DNA of 64,000 nt, taken from assembly GCF_042667405.1 (NCBI RefSeq), contig NZ_JBHVAL010000002.1, forward strand, positions 186,001 to 250,000, given 5' to 3'. Below are positions 9,101 through 15,620 of this stretch, piece after piece. Source of the DNA: Arthrobacter sp042667405 (lineage in GTDB: Bacteria > Actinomycetota > Actinomycetes > Actinomycetales > Micrococcaceae). The position numbers were made by a program, and so were the translations under genes. How positions within the stretch are numbered: the first letter of the stretch is position 1; each line of letters opens with the position of its first letter. Under the pieces are notes generated by a model that searched no databases, had not been told where the DNA came from, and saw only the letters and a list, made by a program, of their open reading frames with translations.

Positions 9101-11022
9101 AAGAGGCTGCCGGTGGCAAGGGGATCGACTCCCGCAGGGTACTTCAGCCCGAGGTCGTAGAGGAAGAAGTCGCGGTGATCGGCGGTTTCGATCTCGAACG
9201 GCCGCTCGTCCAGCACTTCCAGGCCAAGGTTGTGGAAATAGGGCAGGATCTGGCTGAGGCTCTTCGGCTCCATCAGGTAAAGCTTGACGCGGGCGTCCTC
9301 TTCCAATGCCTCGCCGGCACCTTCAGGAAGATAGACGTGGACCCCGGGCTTGACGTTCCTGATGGGCTCGCCGGTCCGCTCTGCTTGGGCACCGTACTTC
9401 TCGAAGCGTTCGATGTCCTGCAGCGCGTCTTCAACTTCATAATCCACGCGGTATCCAGCGGGAAAGGCTTCTGCCCAAAGGGCCGACAGGGCATCGGCGG
9501 TTTCGGCCGGGTGGTGTTCGCGGAGGACCTCGGTGATGCCCTCGCTCCAGGACCTCGAAGCCCGCATAAGCCGGTGCTCAAGCTCCTGTGCATTGACCTC
9601 GGCCAGCTCGGCGGTGCGCGGAAGCCTGATCCGGAAGAAGACACGGGCAAGGGCGGATTCAGTTATCCGGGCCTCGTAGTCGATGGTCTCGGCCTGGAAA
9701 GTCTCCCGAAGTTCCTGCTCGATCCTGAGACGGACGCTGGTGGTGTAGCGGTCGCGGGGCAGGTAGACGACGGCGGACATGAAACGGCCGTATATGTCCG
9801 GCCGTAGGAACAGCTTCGTCCTGCGGCGCTCTTGCAGGCGCTGGATTCCCATGGCCGTCGCGGCCAGGTCCGGTACCTCGATTTGGAACAGTTCATCCCT
9901 GGGGTAGGTCTCTAGGATGCCGAGGAGGTCCTTGCCGGAGTGCGAATCAATCGGGAATCCGGCATTGCGCAGTACTGCATCCACCTTGTCCCGAACAATG
10001 GGGATGCTGCGGACAGAACCGGTGTAGGCACTTGTGGCAAACAACCCGATAAAGCGGCGTTCACCGTTGACGTTGCCTTGGGCGTCGAAGCTCTTGACGC
10101 CAATGTAGTCAAGGTACGCCGGCCGGTGGACTGTCGAGCGGGAATTGGCCTTGGTGATCACCAGGGCGCGTTTCTCCCTGGCCTTCTTGCGGCCGGCGTC
10201 TGTCAGGTGTTGGACCTGACGGGTGGCGTCTCCGGCGCGCAGGAGCCCCAGGCCGCTATCCTCACGAAGCTGCAGCACGTCCTCGCCGTCTTCATTCACG
10301 AGGTCGTATTCGCGGTATCCCAGGAAGGTGAAGTTACCGTTATCCAGCCAACGGAGAAGGTCCTGCGCCTGGCGCAGTTCTGCGATTTGTTCGGGATGGG
10401 AAACTCCCCCTAGCGCTTCGGCCAGCTCCAGCGCCTTGCTGCGCATTTTCGGCCAGTCTTCGACGGCGGCCCGCACGTCTCCTAGGACGCGGTGCAGTCC
10501 TTCGATCAACTGCTCGCGCGTCTCATCACTGACGCGGTCGATTTCGACCGCAATCCATGACTCCATGTGGGATGCGTTGTCCCCATCGCCAAGAAGATGG
10601 GCGATGCTGGGCAGGGCAGCGGTGTCACCACTGGAAATTCCCACAGTGGAAGGAACGCGCGAAACGCTGCTCATCTCACCGGTGACCCGGTCCCGGGTGA
10701 CGACGAACAAGGGGTGCATGACCATGCGGATGGCGCAATTCTGGCGCACGAGCTCCGCGTTGACCGAGTCAACCAGGAAGGGCATGTCGTCGGTAACAAT
10801 GTAAACAACGTTCCGGTCAGACTCGCTGCCGATCTCAACCACGGCATTGCCTGGTCGTCGGGACTGCGCAACGGCCTTGTGCTTGTTGGCCCTGGATATC
10901 AGCAGTTCCGGGGTGTAGGCCCGGGCGTCCTCCTCTGCGAGGTGCTCGTAGTAGTCACCGAAGAACCCTTCACGGACAACTGCTGCATCGGACCGATCCT
11001 CCACGCTGGATCCTGACGACAT
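6166..11022 (-). CDS. gdh: NAD-specific glutamate dehydrogenase, large (GDH-180 class)
   Basis: The 1618-residue protein has the length of the actinobacterial and proteobacterial large NAD-GDH class (about 1600 residues), which oxidatively deaminates glutamate to 2-oxoglutarate and ammonia. The long N-terminal ACT-like regulatory part is followed by the catalytic core. The glutamate-binding stretch includes RGGLRWSDRREDFRTE, and GAKGGFFAKK contains the catalytic-region lysines. GDMSGDVFGNGML marks the nucleotide-binding half. I chose the ATG at 11022 over the TTG at 11028 because GGAGG lies 9 nt upstream of it. The mycobacterial homologue is controlled by GarA; no garA is visible here. The gene is 57 bp downstream of the CpaE-like gene and 30 bp upstream of pdtaS, so readthrough is possible. 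Confidence 0.95.
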   Translation of the reverse strand: MSSGSSVEDRSDAAVVREGFFGDYYEHLAEEDARAYTPELLISRANKHKAVAQSRRPGNAVVEIGSESDRNVVYIVTDDMPFLVDSVNAELVRQNCAIRMVMHPLFVVTRDRVTGEMSSVSRVPSTVGISSGDTAALPSIAHLLGDGDNASHMESWIAVEIDRVSDETREQLIEGLHRVLGDVRAAVEDWPKMRSKALELAEALGGVSHPEQIAELRQAQDLLRWLDNGNFTFLGYREYDLVNEDGEDVLQLREDSGLGLLRAGDATRQVQHLTDAGRKKAREKRALVITKANSRSTVHRPAYLDYIGVKSFDAQGNVNGERRFIGLFATSAYTGSVRSIPIVRDKVDAVLRNAGFPIDSHSGKDLLGILETYPRDELFQIEVPDLAATAMGIQRLQERRRTKLFLRPDIYGRFMSAVVYLPRDRYTTSVRLRIEQELRETFQAETIDYEARITESALARVFFRIRLPRTAELAEVNAQELEHRLMRASRSWSEGITEVLREHHPAETADALSALWAEAFPAGYRVDYEVEDALQDIERFEKYGAQAERTGEPIRNVKPGVHVYLPEGAGEALEEDARVKLYLMEPKSLSQILPYFHNLGLEVLDERPFEIETADHRDFFLYDLGLKYPAGVDPLATGSLLADSFGAAVTGAVESDNFDRLVLREGMHWRQVVMLRAYAKYMRQMGNTNSFGFIADTLLGNPDVARGLIDLFSARFDPSVADDVRVERQDAARTSLAEAVEQVATLDADRVLRTFINLIESTLRTNYFQNKEYLSFKLDPTSIEGLPFPRPMFEIWVYSPRVEGVHLRFGKVARGGLRWSDRREDFRTEILGLVKAQTVKNAVIVPTGAKGGFFAKKLPNPAVDRAAWMAEGIESYKTFIRGLLDITDNLVTSGDGERLVPPSDVVRHDGDDSYLVVAADKGTATFSDTANGLAAEYGFWLGDAFASGGSVGYDHKAMGITARGAWESVKRHFSELDLDTQTEEFTVVGVGDMSGDVFGNGMLLSRHIRLVAAFDHRHIFLDPTPDAAVSFAERQRLFELPRSSWDDYDRSLISEGGGVYARQAKTIPVSEQVRKSLGLPDGTTQLSPPELLRAILLAPADLLYNGGIGTYVKASTETHAAVGDKANDAIRVDGRDLRVKVVGEGGNLGLTQRGRIEAALQGVILNTDAIDNSAGVDCSDHEVNIKIFVDRMVAAGKLQETERAAFLADMTDEVGRLVLQDNIDQNILLLNDRTRVAEWSPSYERLMDWLEKSADLKRDLEALPTTDTLRARLEQGQGLTSPELAVLSAYAKIELSTALRDSNLADDPWFSDTIRNYFPKQLREKFDADLDTHPLRREIIATVVANDIINLGGITFAFRAIEETSANEVAVAKAFVALREIYDLDPMVAELNALPASFPTEHWSEIHLDIRRLLDRAVRWVLGQGIASQPIASVVDAFKPMMAPLRAKLLDYLRGEDKVRISGWLDKALGWHLPEHLARRWAELFESYALLDIARIAQTGKESVENVAHVYYTVFNRFHVDSLLERISSLPRDDRWQALARAALRDDLYSTVADMTTSVLEATESNATAEDRLKEWEELNAEQLGRAKTMFDEVNALEADDMASLSVALRLLRSIVRR

Positions 11023-11079
11023 CGACAAACGCCTCCATCACAAGTTGATTGCTGCGACTCTGCAGCCCACATGCCGAGC

Positions 11080-12390
11080 CTAGCGCTTAAGGCGACGGAG
11101 AGCTCTGGTACTTCGTCCAAAGGATCGGCGTTTTTGATGGACAGGAGCACATACGAGTCCGGCGATGGCATGTCGGATGTCCGATTCGGGCGCCGTTTCC
11201 AGGAGGACGGAGCCTGAAAGCAAGGCAGCATCGCAACTTTCCGGATCCGAAGGAATGTACGCCTCGATGCTGATGCCCGGGCCGTACCGGTTCCACGCAT
11301 CATCCAACTGTTTCTCCGGAGCGTACCCAACGGCTGAGCGTTTGACCTTGTTGAGCACCACCCGCGGCGATGCTTGCGGAACAGCCACTTCGAGTTCAGC
11401 CAGGCCCCTTACAAGCCGCGGCACTCCGATGGCGTCCGCGGATCCCACAGCGAAAACAACGTCAGCCAACTCCAGGCTGCGGAGGGTGGATGCATTGCGC
11501 CGGGGAGCCAACGTGTCAAAGCTCAACTCTTCGTCAGCTTCGAGGCAGAAGCCAGTGTCAACCACCACGACGTCCGCCAGTTGCCTGGCCCTTTCCAGCA
11601 CAAGGGTGAGAGCAGCGGCCCGCAGTTCGGTCCAACGATCGGCCCGCGTGGTGCCGGTCAATACGCGGAAGGAGCCCGCCTTCGTGTAAACCTCACTGGC
11701 CGCGGTCGTCAAAGCTTCAAGATCGAGGAGTCCTTGGTCGGCAAGCCTGCATGCTTGCGCCAACCCGGCCGACTCATCCAGGAGGCCCAGCATCGCCGAC
11801 ACGCTGGCGCCGTAGCTGTCAGCATCAACCAATATGACCGACTGGCCATCGGCGGCGAGCTCCGCGGCCATGTTCACGGCAAGCAGCGTCCGCCCAGGGG
11901 CACCCGCCGGTCCCCACACAGCAAAGATCCGACCCGACCCGCATGGTTCTCCCTGGCCCGCCTCCGGCTGATGCGGCAAGTGCAAGTCCACGCCTGGATC
12001 AGCAAAGCTTGCGCTGCGCCCACTGTCACCCTGACCACACCGGCTCGAGCGTCCCACTGCCTGGGAGATCTCGGCTGCGAGTTCAAGAGGCTCAATGTCC
12101 GCAGACGCAACGACTACTCCAATGGAACGGAGCCGCCTGGCCTCTTCCGGGTTTTCGGTCAAGGCAACAACGGTTACGCCCACGGCTCCCAGCCTGTCCA
12201 CCAACGTAGTGGTGAGCTCTTCCGAGCCGTCGCCGATGACAGCCGCCAGCGCCAGGCCACTTTGGCAGGCAGCCAGCAGTTCGGTAAGTTCCGAACAACG
12301 GCGGACAACGGTTACCGGCCCGTGTAAGCGCTCCAGGCCATCGACGACAGTTTCATCGGCAGCACAGACCGTAACGACCGGGATGTTCAC
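11080..12390 (-). CDS. CpaE/MinD-like P-loop protein with degenerate Walker A
   Basis: The 436-residue protein has an N-terminal receiver-like or pseudo-receiver segment (about 1-115), a linker, and a MinD/ParA-family fold from about 150 (GRIFAVWGPAGAPGRTLLA). It keeps the order SVILVDADSYG, VVVVDTGF and VVLNKVK. The deviant Walker A of this family is normally KGGxGKT; here both the signature lysine and the GKT lysine are missing (GPAGAPGRT), so classical ATP hydrolysis is doubtful. CpaE proteins localise Tad/Flp pilus assembly. The start overlaps the SAF gene by 4 bp, so the pair is translationally coupled. No CpaF ATPase, TadB/C or Flp pilin gene is present, so a pilus role is not supported here. 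Confidence 0.75.
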   Translation of the reverse strand: MNIPVVTVCAADETVVDGLERLHGPVTVVRRCSELTELLAACQSGLALAAVIGDGSEELTTTLVDRLGAVGVTVVALTENPEEARRLRSIGVVVASADIEPLELAAEISQAVGRSSRCGQGDSGRSASFADPGVDLHLPHQPEAGQGEPCGSGRIFAVWGPAGAPGRTLLAVNMAAELAADGQSVILVDADSYGASVSAMLGLLDESAGLAQACRLADQGLLDLEALTTAASEVYTKAGSFRVLTGTTRADRWTELRAAALTLVLERARQLADVVVVDTGFCLEADEELSFDTLAPRRNASTLRSLELADVVFAVGSADAIGVPRLVRGLAELEVAVPQASPRVVLNKVKRSAVGYAPEKQLDDAWNRYGPGISIEAYIPSDPESCDAALLSGSVLLETAPESDIRHAIAGLVCAPVHQKRRSFGRSTRALRRLKR

Positions 12391-13031
12391 GAGGTAAGGC
12401 CCGACGGGTTCCAGACCACCGAAACCCTGGCCTTATTGGCTTGGGCTCCCAGCAGTTTTGGCATTTGCGCGTCCGTGACCAGGACGAGCACGGTTGTGGT
12501 TTTTGACGCCCCGAGAGTGGTTGAGCCGTGGGCGATCTGGGCAATTTCCGCACCGGGTAACAGCAACTGTGGATCTTCGTAGGCCGTGCCCGTTCCCCGC
12601 ATGGCAACCCAGACATCCACGCGCGCCCCGGGAGCAGCCTGGCTGGGCAGCTCTTCCTCCATGGAGATGGCCACAGGTTTTCTGTTCAATGCATCGGCAG
12701 TTCCGAGACTGTCACGGGGCAACAGCTGGTTTCTGGCCACCCGCTGCAGTGCGACTTTGCCTGCGGACAGACCACCTTCAACCGTTACATAACCTGACTC
12801 AACGTCATCCAACCGCACCTTGACGATGGAAAGGTTTTCGGGAGTTACCAGTTGGCCCACAGCAATGTCTTCCCGGGCGGCGTACACCTGGGTCGTCCTG
12901 TCGGCACTTCCCAGCAGGGCAACCACCCCGGCCACGGACAGGAAAACCAGCAAGATACCCACCAACAGCCGTGGATCCCTCCACGAGGGCTTGCTGATTC
13001 GCGCGGCGGCAAGAGGTGAGCTTGGGCCCAT
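12387..13031 (-). CDS. SAF-domain membrane-anchored protein (CpaB/RcpC-like)
   Basis: The 214-residue product has a short basic N-terminus, one transmembrane helix (about 20-42, LLVGILLVFLSVAGVVALL), then a SAF domain (YAAREDIAVGQLVTPENLSIVKV) as in CpaB/FlgA proteins. Extracytoplasmic beta-rich residues follow. The ATG at 13031 is preferred over the longer frame because GGGGGA lies about 8 nt upstream. CpaB proteins act at the pilus secretin in Gram-negatives; actinobacteria have no such secretin, so the role is uncertain. It is coupled to the CpaE-like gene by ATGA overlap. Confidence 0.75.
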   Translation of the reverse strand: MGPSSPLAAARISKPSWRDPRLLVGILLVFLSVAGVVALLGSADRTTQVYAAREDIAVGQLVTPENLSIVKVRLDDVESGYVTVEGGLSAGKVALQRVARNQLLPRDSLGTADALNRKPVAISMEEELPSQAAPGARVDVWVAMRGTGTAYEDPQLLLPGAEIAQIAHGSTTLGASKTTTVLVLVTDAQMPKLLGAQANKARVSVVWNPSGLTS

Positions 13032-13188
13032 GATTTTTATTCCCCCGGATTTGGCTGAAAGGCATGGTCGGCGGACCTGCCTCCTCATTCTTACCGGCGG
13101 GTTACATCCAGCCAAAGCGTTCAGCAGCAAAGAGGGCAAAGCTGTGGATAACTACACCAAATGCACACAGGAGTGGCAATATGGATCC

Positions 13189-13404
13189 ATGCCCCGATTC
13201 CTGACATTGGCCGATGTCGCCGAACAGCTCCAGATAAATTCCCCCCAAGCGTATGCCTTGGTCCGCAGTGGAGAGCTCAAGGCGATCCAGGTGGGAGGCC
13301 GCGGGCAATGGCGTATCGAAGAAACCATGCTTGAGCAATATATTCAGGACCGATACGCGGAAGCCAGCCGGATGATTGAAGAATCCAGGTCCAAGTCCCG
13401 CTAA
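13189..13404 (+). CDS. Small helix-turn-helix (excisionase/MerR-like) DNA-binding protein
   Basis: The 71-residue protein has a winged HTH typical of the excisionase/BldC-like family (FLTLADVAEQLQINSPQAYALVRSGELKAIQVGGRGQWRI) and a charged C-terminal helix. The second and third positions of the wing carry GGRGQWR in place of the GGHRR usually seen. No phage genes are nearby, so it is more likely a transcription or nucleoid factor than an excisionase. The ATG at 13189 begins the conserved part; AGGAG at 13169 is 15 nt upstream, which is long. It is divergent from the SAF-CpaE genes across about 157 bp. Confidence 0.75.
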   Translation: MPRFLTLADVAEQLQINSPQAYALVRSGELKAIQVGGRGQWRIEETMLEQYIQDRYAEASRMIEESRSKSR

Positions 13405-13423
13405 CGGTCTTGTCGGCCAACGG

Positions 13424-13996
13424 CTACAGTTCCGGGCCGCTGGCTGAACTTACCGCCACAAGTGCTCCGAAGGGGACTGTCACAACACTGGCTACGTTGC
13501 CTATCCTCCGCACTTCGCCTTCTTGCACGACAGCGATATCAAAGTGGTCCCGCCCTACCCGGTCGATGACTCCCCTTACTTCAAGGCCTTCCGTTGCCTG
13601 TGAGCGTAAATGCACAACCACCGGTGCGCGGTCTCGGGCCAGCGCCCTCAACGCCGTAGCCAAGCCCAACGGCTGGCGAAACCGCGGAGTGGCCCTCATC
13701 GCCAACCGTCCCACGCCTTGATAGGAAACGATCGACGAAGAGGGAATCACCCACTGCCGGGCACCTTCGTCCAGGACCAACCACTCGTTCCCCAGATGAC
13801 TGATGCTTCCGAGAAGAGCGGTTCCGCTGGACAGGACAACTTTTAGCCGGGCAGCGCCAGCAGCGCGCAACCGATCCACCAGCTCGATACCGGCCAGTTC
13901 CACCCTTGCCCGCTCGGTGATCTCCGATTCCTTCTCCAGCGAGCGTTCTGCCGAAAATTGTGCTTCCAAATCGTTGAAGAGAGAGTCCCATCTCAT
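13424..13996 (-). CDS. Conserved hypothetical protein (190 aa)
   Basis: I do not recognise the family with certainty. The first 45 residues are charged and probably helical (EAQFSAERSLEKESEITERAR), and the rest looks beta-rich, with Sm-like/SH3-like repeats (LKVVLSSGTALLGSISHLG; VVVHLRSQATEGLEVRGVIDRVG). There is no signal peptide and no transmembrane segment. Proteins of this look occur beside secA in other actinobacteria. It is convergent with the small HTH gene, with only 19 bp between the stops. No clear ribosome binding site precedes the ATG at 13996, so it may be leaderless. Confidence 0.6.
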   Translation of the reverse strand: MRWDSLFNDLEAQFSAERSLEKESEITERARVELAGIELVDRLRAAGAARLKVVLSSGTALLGSISHLGNEWLVLDEGARQWVIPSSSIVSYQGVGRLAMRATPRFRQPLGLATALRALARDRAPVVVHLRSQATEGLEVRGVIDRVGRDHFDIAVVQEGEVRRIGNVASVVTVPFGALVAVSSASGPEL

Positions 13997-14137
13997 GTGG
14001 TCAGACTAGGCTGCATAACGGAGCCAAGACAATCCTGCCCTTCGGGCCGGCGCTGCGATTGGACACGAGTGCATAAGTGTGTTCAGAATTGACTCCAAGT
14101 AGGTCAAAGTACATCAAACGAAGCTTGGGGGCTTTGA

Positions 14138-14899
14138 ATGGCACGATCTTTGCGCCGGGACACCGGACTGGCTGTAACTATTTTGGGGCTTGGACTTCTC
14201 CTGGCCTTGATGGGAAACACTCTTGTCTCCCAGTTGGAGAACGCCCAGCGGCACAATCAGAATTTTGCATTCGACCTGCTGGCCGGTTTTGCTGCCAGCA
14301 CCGCTGGAACCGCGATAGTTGCTTGGTGGGCTCTTTCCGTGACAGTGGCGTTTGTGGCTGCGCTCCTGCACCGCTCGGGGGCAAGCAAGTTGGCCAAGAC
14401 CCTCTCCAGATACAGCCCCGCGTTCATGGTCAGGCTCGCCGCAGCCGTGCTCGGCATCAACCTTCTTGGCGGTGGGTTGGCGCACGCCGACGTCGCACCA
14501 ACCCCGGAGTGGCTTCCTACTTCGACGCACAGCAGCACACTGCTCCGCGCCGCGGCTCCGCCCTCCGCCAACGGCTCTTCACTTTCCCTCACCGATGGAG
14601 AGAGTCCAGCAAACACCGCGCCCGATCCAAGCTGGCGACCCAAGCCGCCGGTAATTGCTCCCGGGTTGCTCAGCCGGCCTGGCACCAGGGAAGCACCGGC
14701 AGCAGGTGGGTCCGGCGTCGAGGTGAAAGCCGGCGACACGCTGTGGTCAATTGCAGCGGCTGGACTTGCACCGTTTTCGACTGACGTGGATGTAGCCATG
14801 GCATGGCCAAAGTGGTACGCCGCGAACCGCTCCATCATTGGGGCCGATCCCTCGGTGCTCATCCCAGGGCAGATCCTTCACCCTCCAGAACCCGCCTAG
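14138..14899 (+). CDS. Membrane protein with C-terminal LysM domain
   Basis: The 253-residue protein has hydrophobic segments at about 10-30, 46-75 and 95-115, then a proline/serine-rich extracytoplasmic stretch, and a LysM module at the C-terminus (VKAGDTLWSIAA ... WYAANRSIIGADPSVLIPGQIL). LysM domains bind N-acetylglucosamine in peptidoglycan, so the protein probably tethers the membrane to the wall. GGGGG lies 6 nt before the ATG. It is followed by the Rv3235-like gene on the same strand after 177 bp. That gap holds a small GC hairpin without a T-run. Confidence 0.8.
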   Translation: MARSLRRDTGLAVTILGLGLLLALMGNTLVSQLENAQRHNQNFAFDLLAGFAASTAGTAIVAWWALSVTVAFVAALLHRSGASKLAKTLSRYSPAFMVRLAAAVLGINLLGGGLAHADVAPTPEWLPTSTHSSTLLRAAAPPSANGSSLSLTDGESPANTAPDPSWRPKPPVIAPGLLSRPGTREAPAAGGSGVEVKAGDTLWSIAAAGLAPFSTDVDVAMAWPKWYAANRSIIGADPSVLIPGQILHPPEPA

Positions 14900-15076
14900 C
14901 GGCGCCAGAACCAACGCAACACAAGGCTGTATCCAGACTCTGTGAAAAAGCAACCGCCCGCTCAGGGGCGGAGCCGAGCCTCACCTCCAAAACCCAGCGT
15001 CATCCCAGCAGAAGCCACCCGAGCATGAGCGTTCCCCGCGCTTTGGCTCTAAGTAGTGAATGCCAGAGGTATGACC

Positions 15077-15499
15077 ATGTCCGTTGTTACAGCAGGCCGG
15101 CCACCGATCCGCCAAAGAGCCCAACGTGCCGCTCCGTCCGGCACCAAGAGTAGCGCCGATACAGACATCCGGTTGGTGGTACGGAGTATTGCCCAAGCCG
15201 CCGTAGAAGTCCTCGCCGGCACTCGTCCGCTCGCTCAACTATCCGGTTCATTACACCCCGACTGTTATCTGGCCCTGCAGCACCGGGCTGTCCTGACACG
15301 CAAACACGCAGCGCGGAGCAAAGGGAACCCCCAGCCACACCTTAGCCCGATGGTCCGGTCGGTGCGCGCATGTTCGATCAGTGAATCAATTTGTGAGGCA
15401 AGCATCGTTGTCGCGGAGGAAGGCCGTTGCCGGGCCGTCGCAATGCGACTCGAACGAACCGATGGCGTGTGGCAAGTTACGGTACTGGAGATCGGGTAG
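15077..15499 (+). CDS. Rv3235-like family protein
   Basis: The 140-residue product starts at the ATG at 15077, which has AGAGG 7 nt upstream; the GTG at 15056 in the same frame lacks one. The basic N-terminus is followed by an alpha/beta domain (RLVVRSIAQAAVEVLAGTRPLAQL ... EASIVVAEEGRCRAVAMRLERTDGVWQVTVLEIG). This pattern matches the actinobacterial Rv3235 family of unknown function, found near secA1. The ending resembles a small NTF2-like fold. It is convergent with secA and separated from it by a strong bidirectional terminator. Confidence 0.75.
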   Translation: MSVVTAGRPPIRQRAQRAAPSGTKSSADTDIRLVVRSIAQAAVEVLAGTRPLAQLSGSLHPDCYLALQHRAVLTRKHAARSKGNPQPHLSPMVRSVRACSISESICEASIVVAEEGRCRAVAMRLERTDGVWQVTVLEIG

Positions 15500-15540
15500 G
15501 TTCATCCGTCAGCCGATGTCCCCAGCCCGTATGTATCAAA

Positions 15541-15582
15541 AGGGGCGATCCCGGGGACCGTTGAGTCCCCGGGATCGCCCCT
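15541..15582. terminator. Bidirectional terminator between Rv3235-like gene and secA
   Basis: An 18-bp perfect inverted repeat (15541-15558 with 15565-15582) has a 6-nt loop. On the minus strand it is followed by TTTTGATAC, on the plus strand by CTTGTTGG. It lies between two convergent genes. Confidence 0.9.
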
Positions 15583-15620
15583 CTTGTTGGCGATAATTAC
15601 CGGTTGGTTCCGGATTCGGG

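Noticed and set aside
8299..9807. 502-codon plus-strand ORF antisense to gdh
   Set aside because: It is a GC-rich shadow frame; the minus strand encodes conserved GDH motifs across the whole stretch.
14950..14972. CCGCCC/GGGCGG hairpin after the LysM gene
   Set aside because: The stem is only 6 bp and lacks a T-run; too weak to call a terminator.
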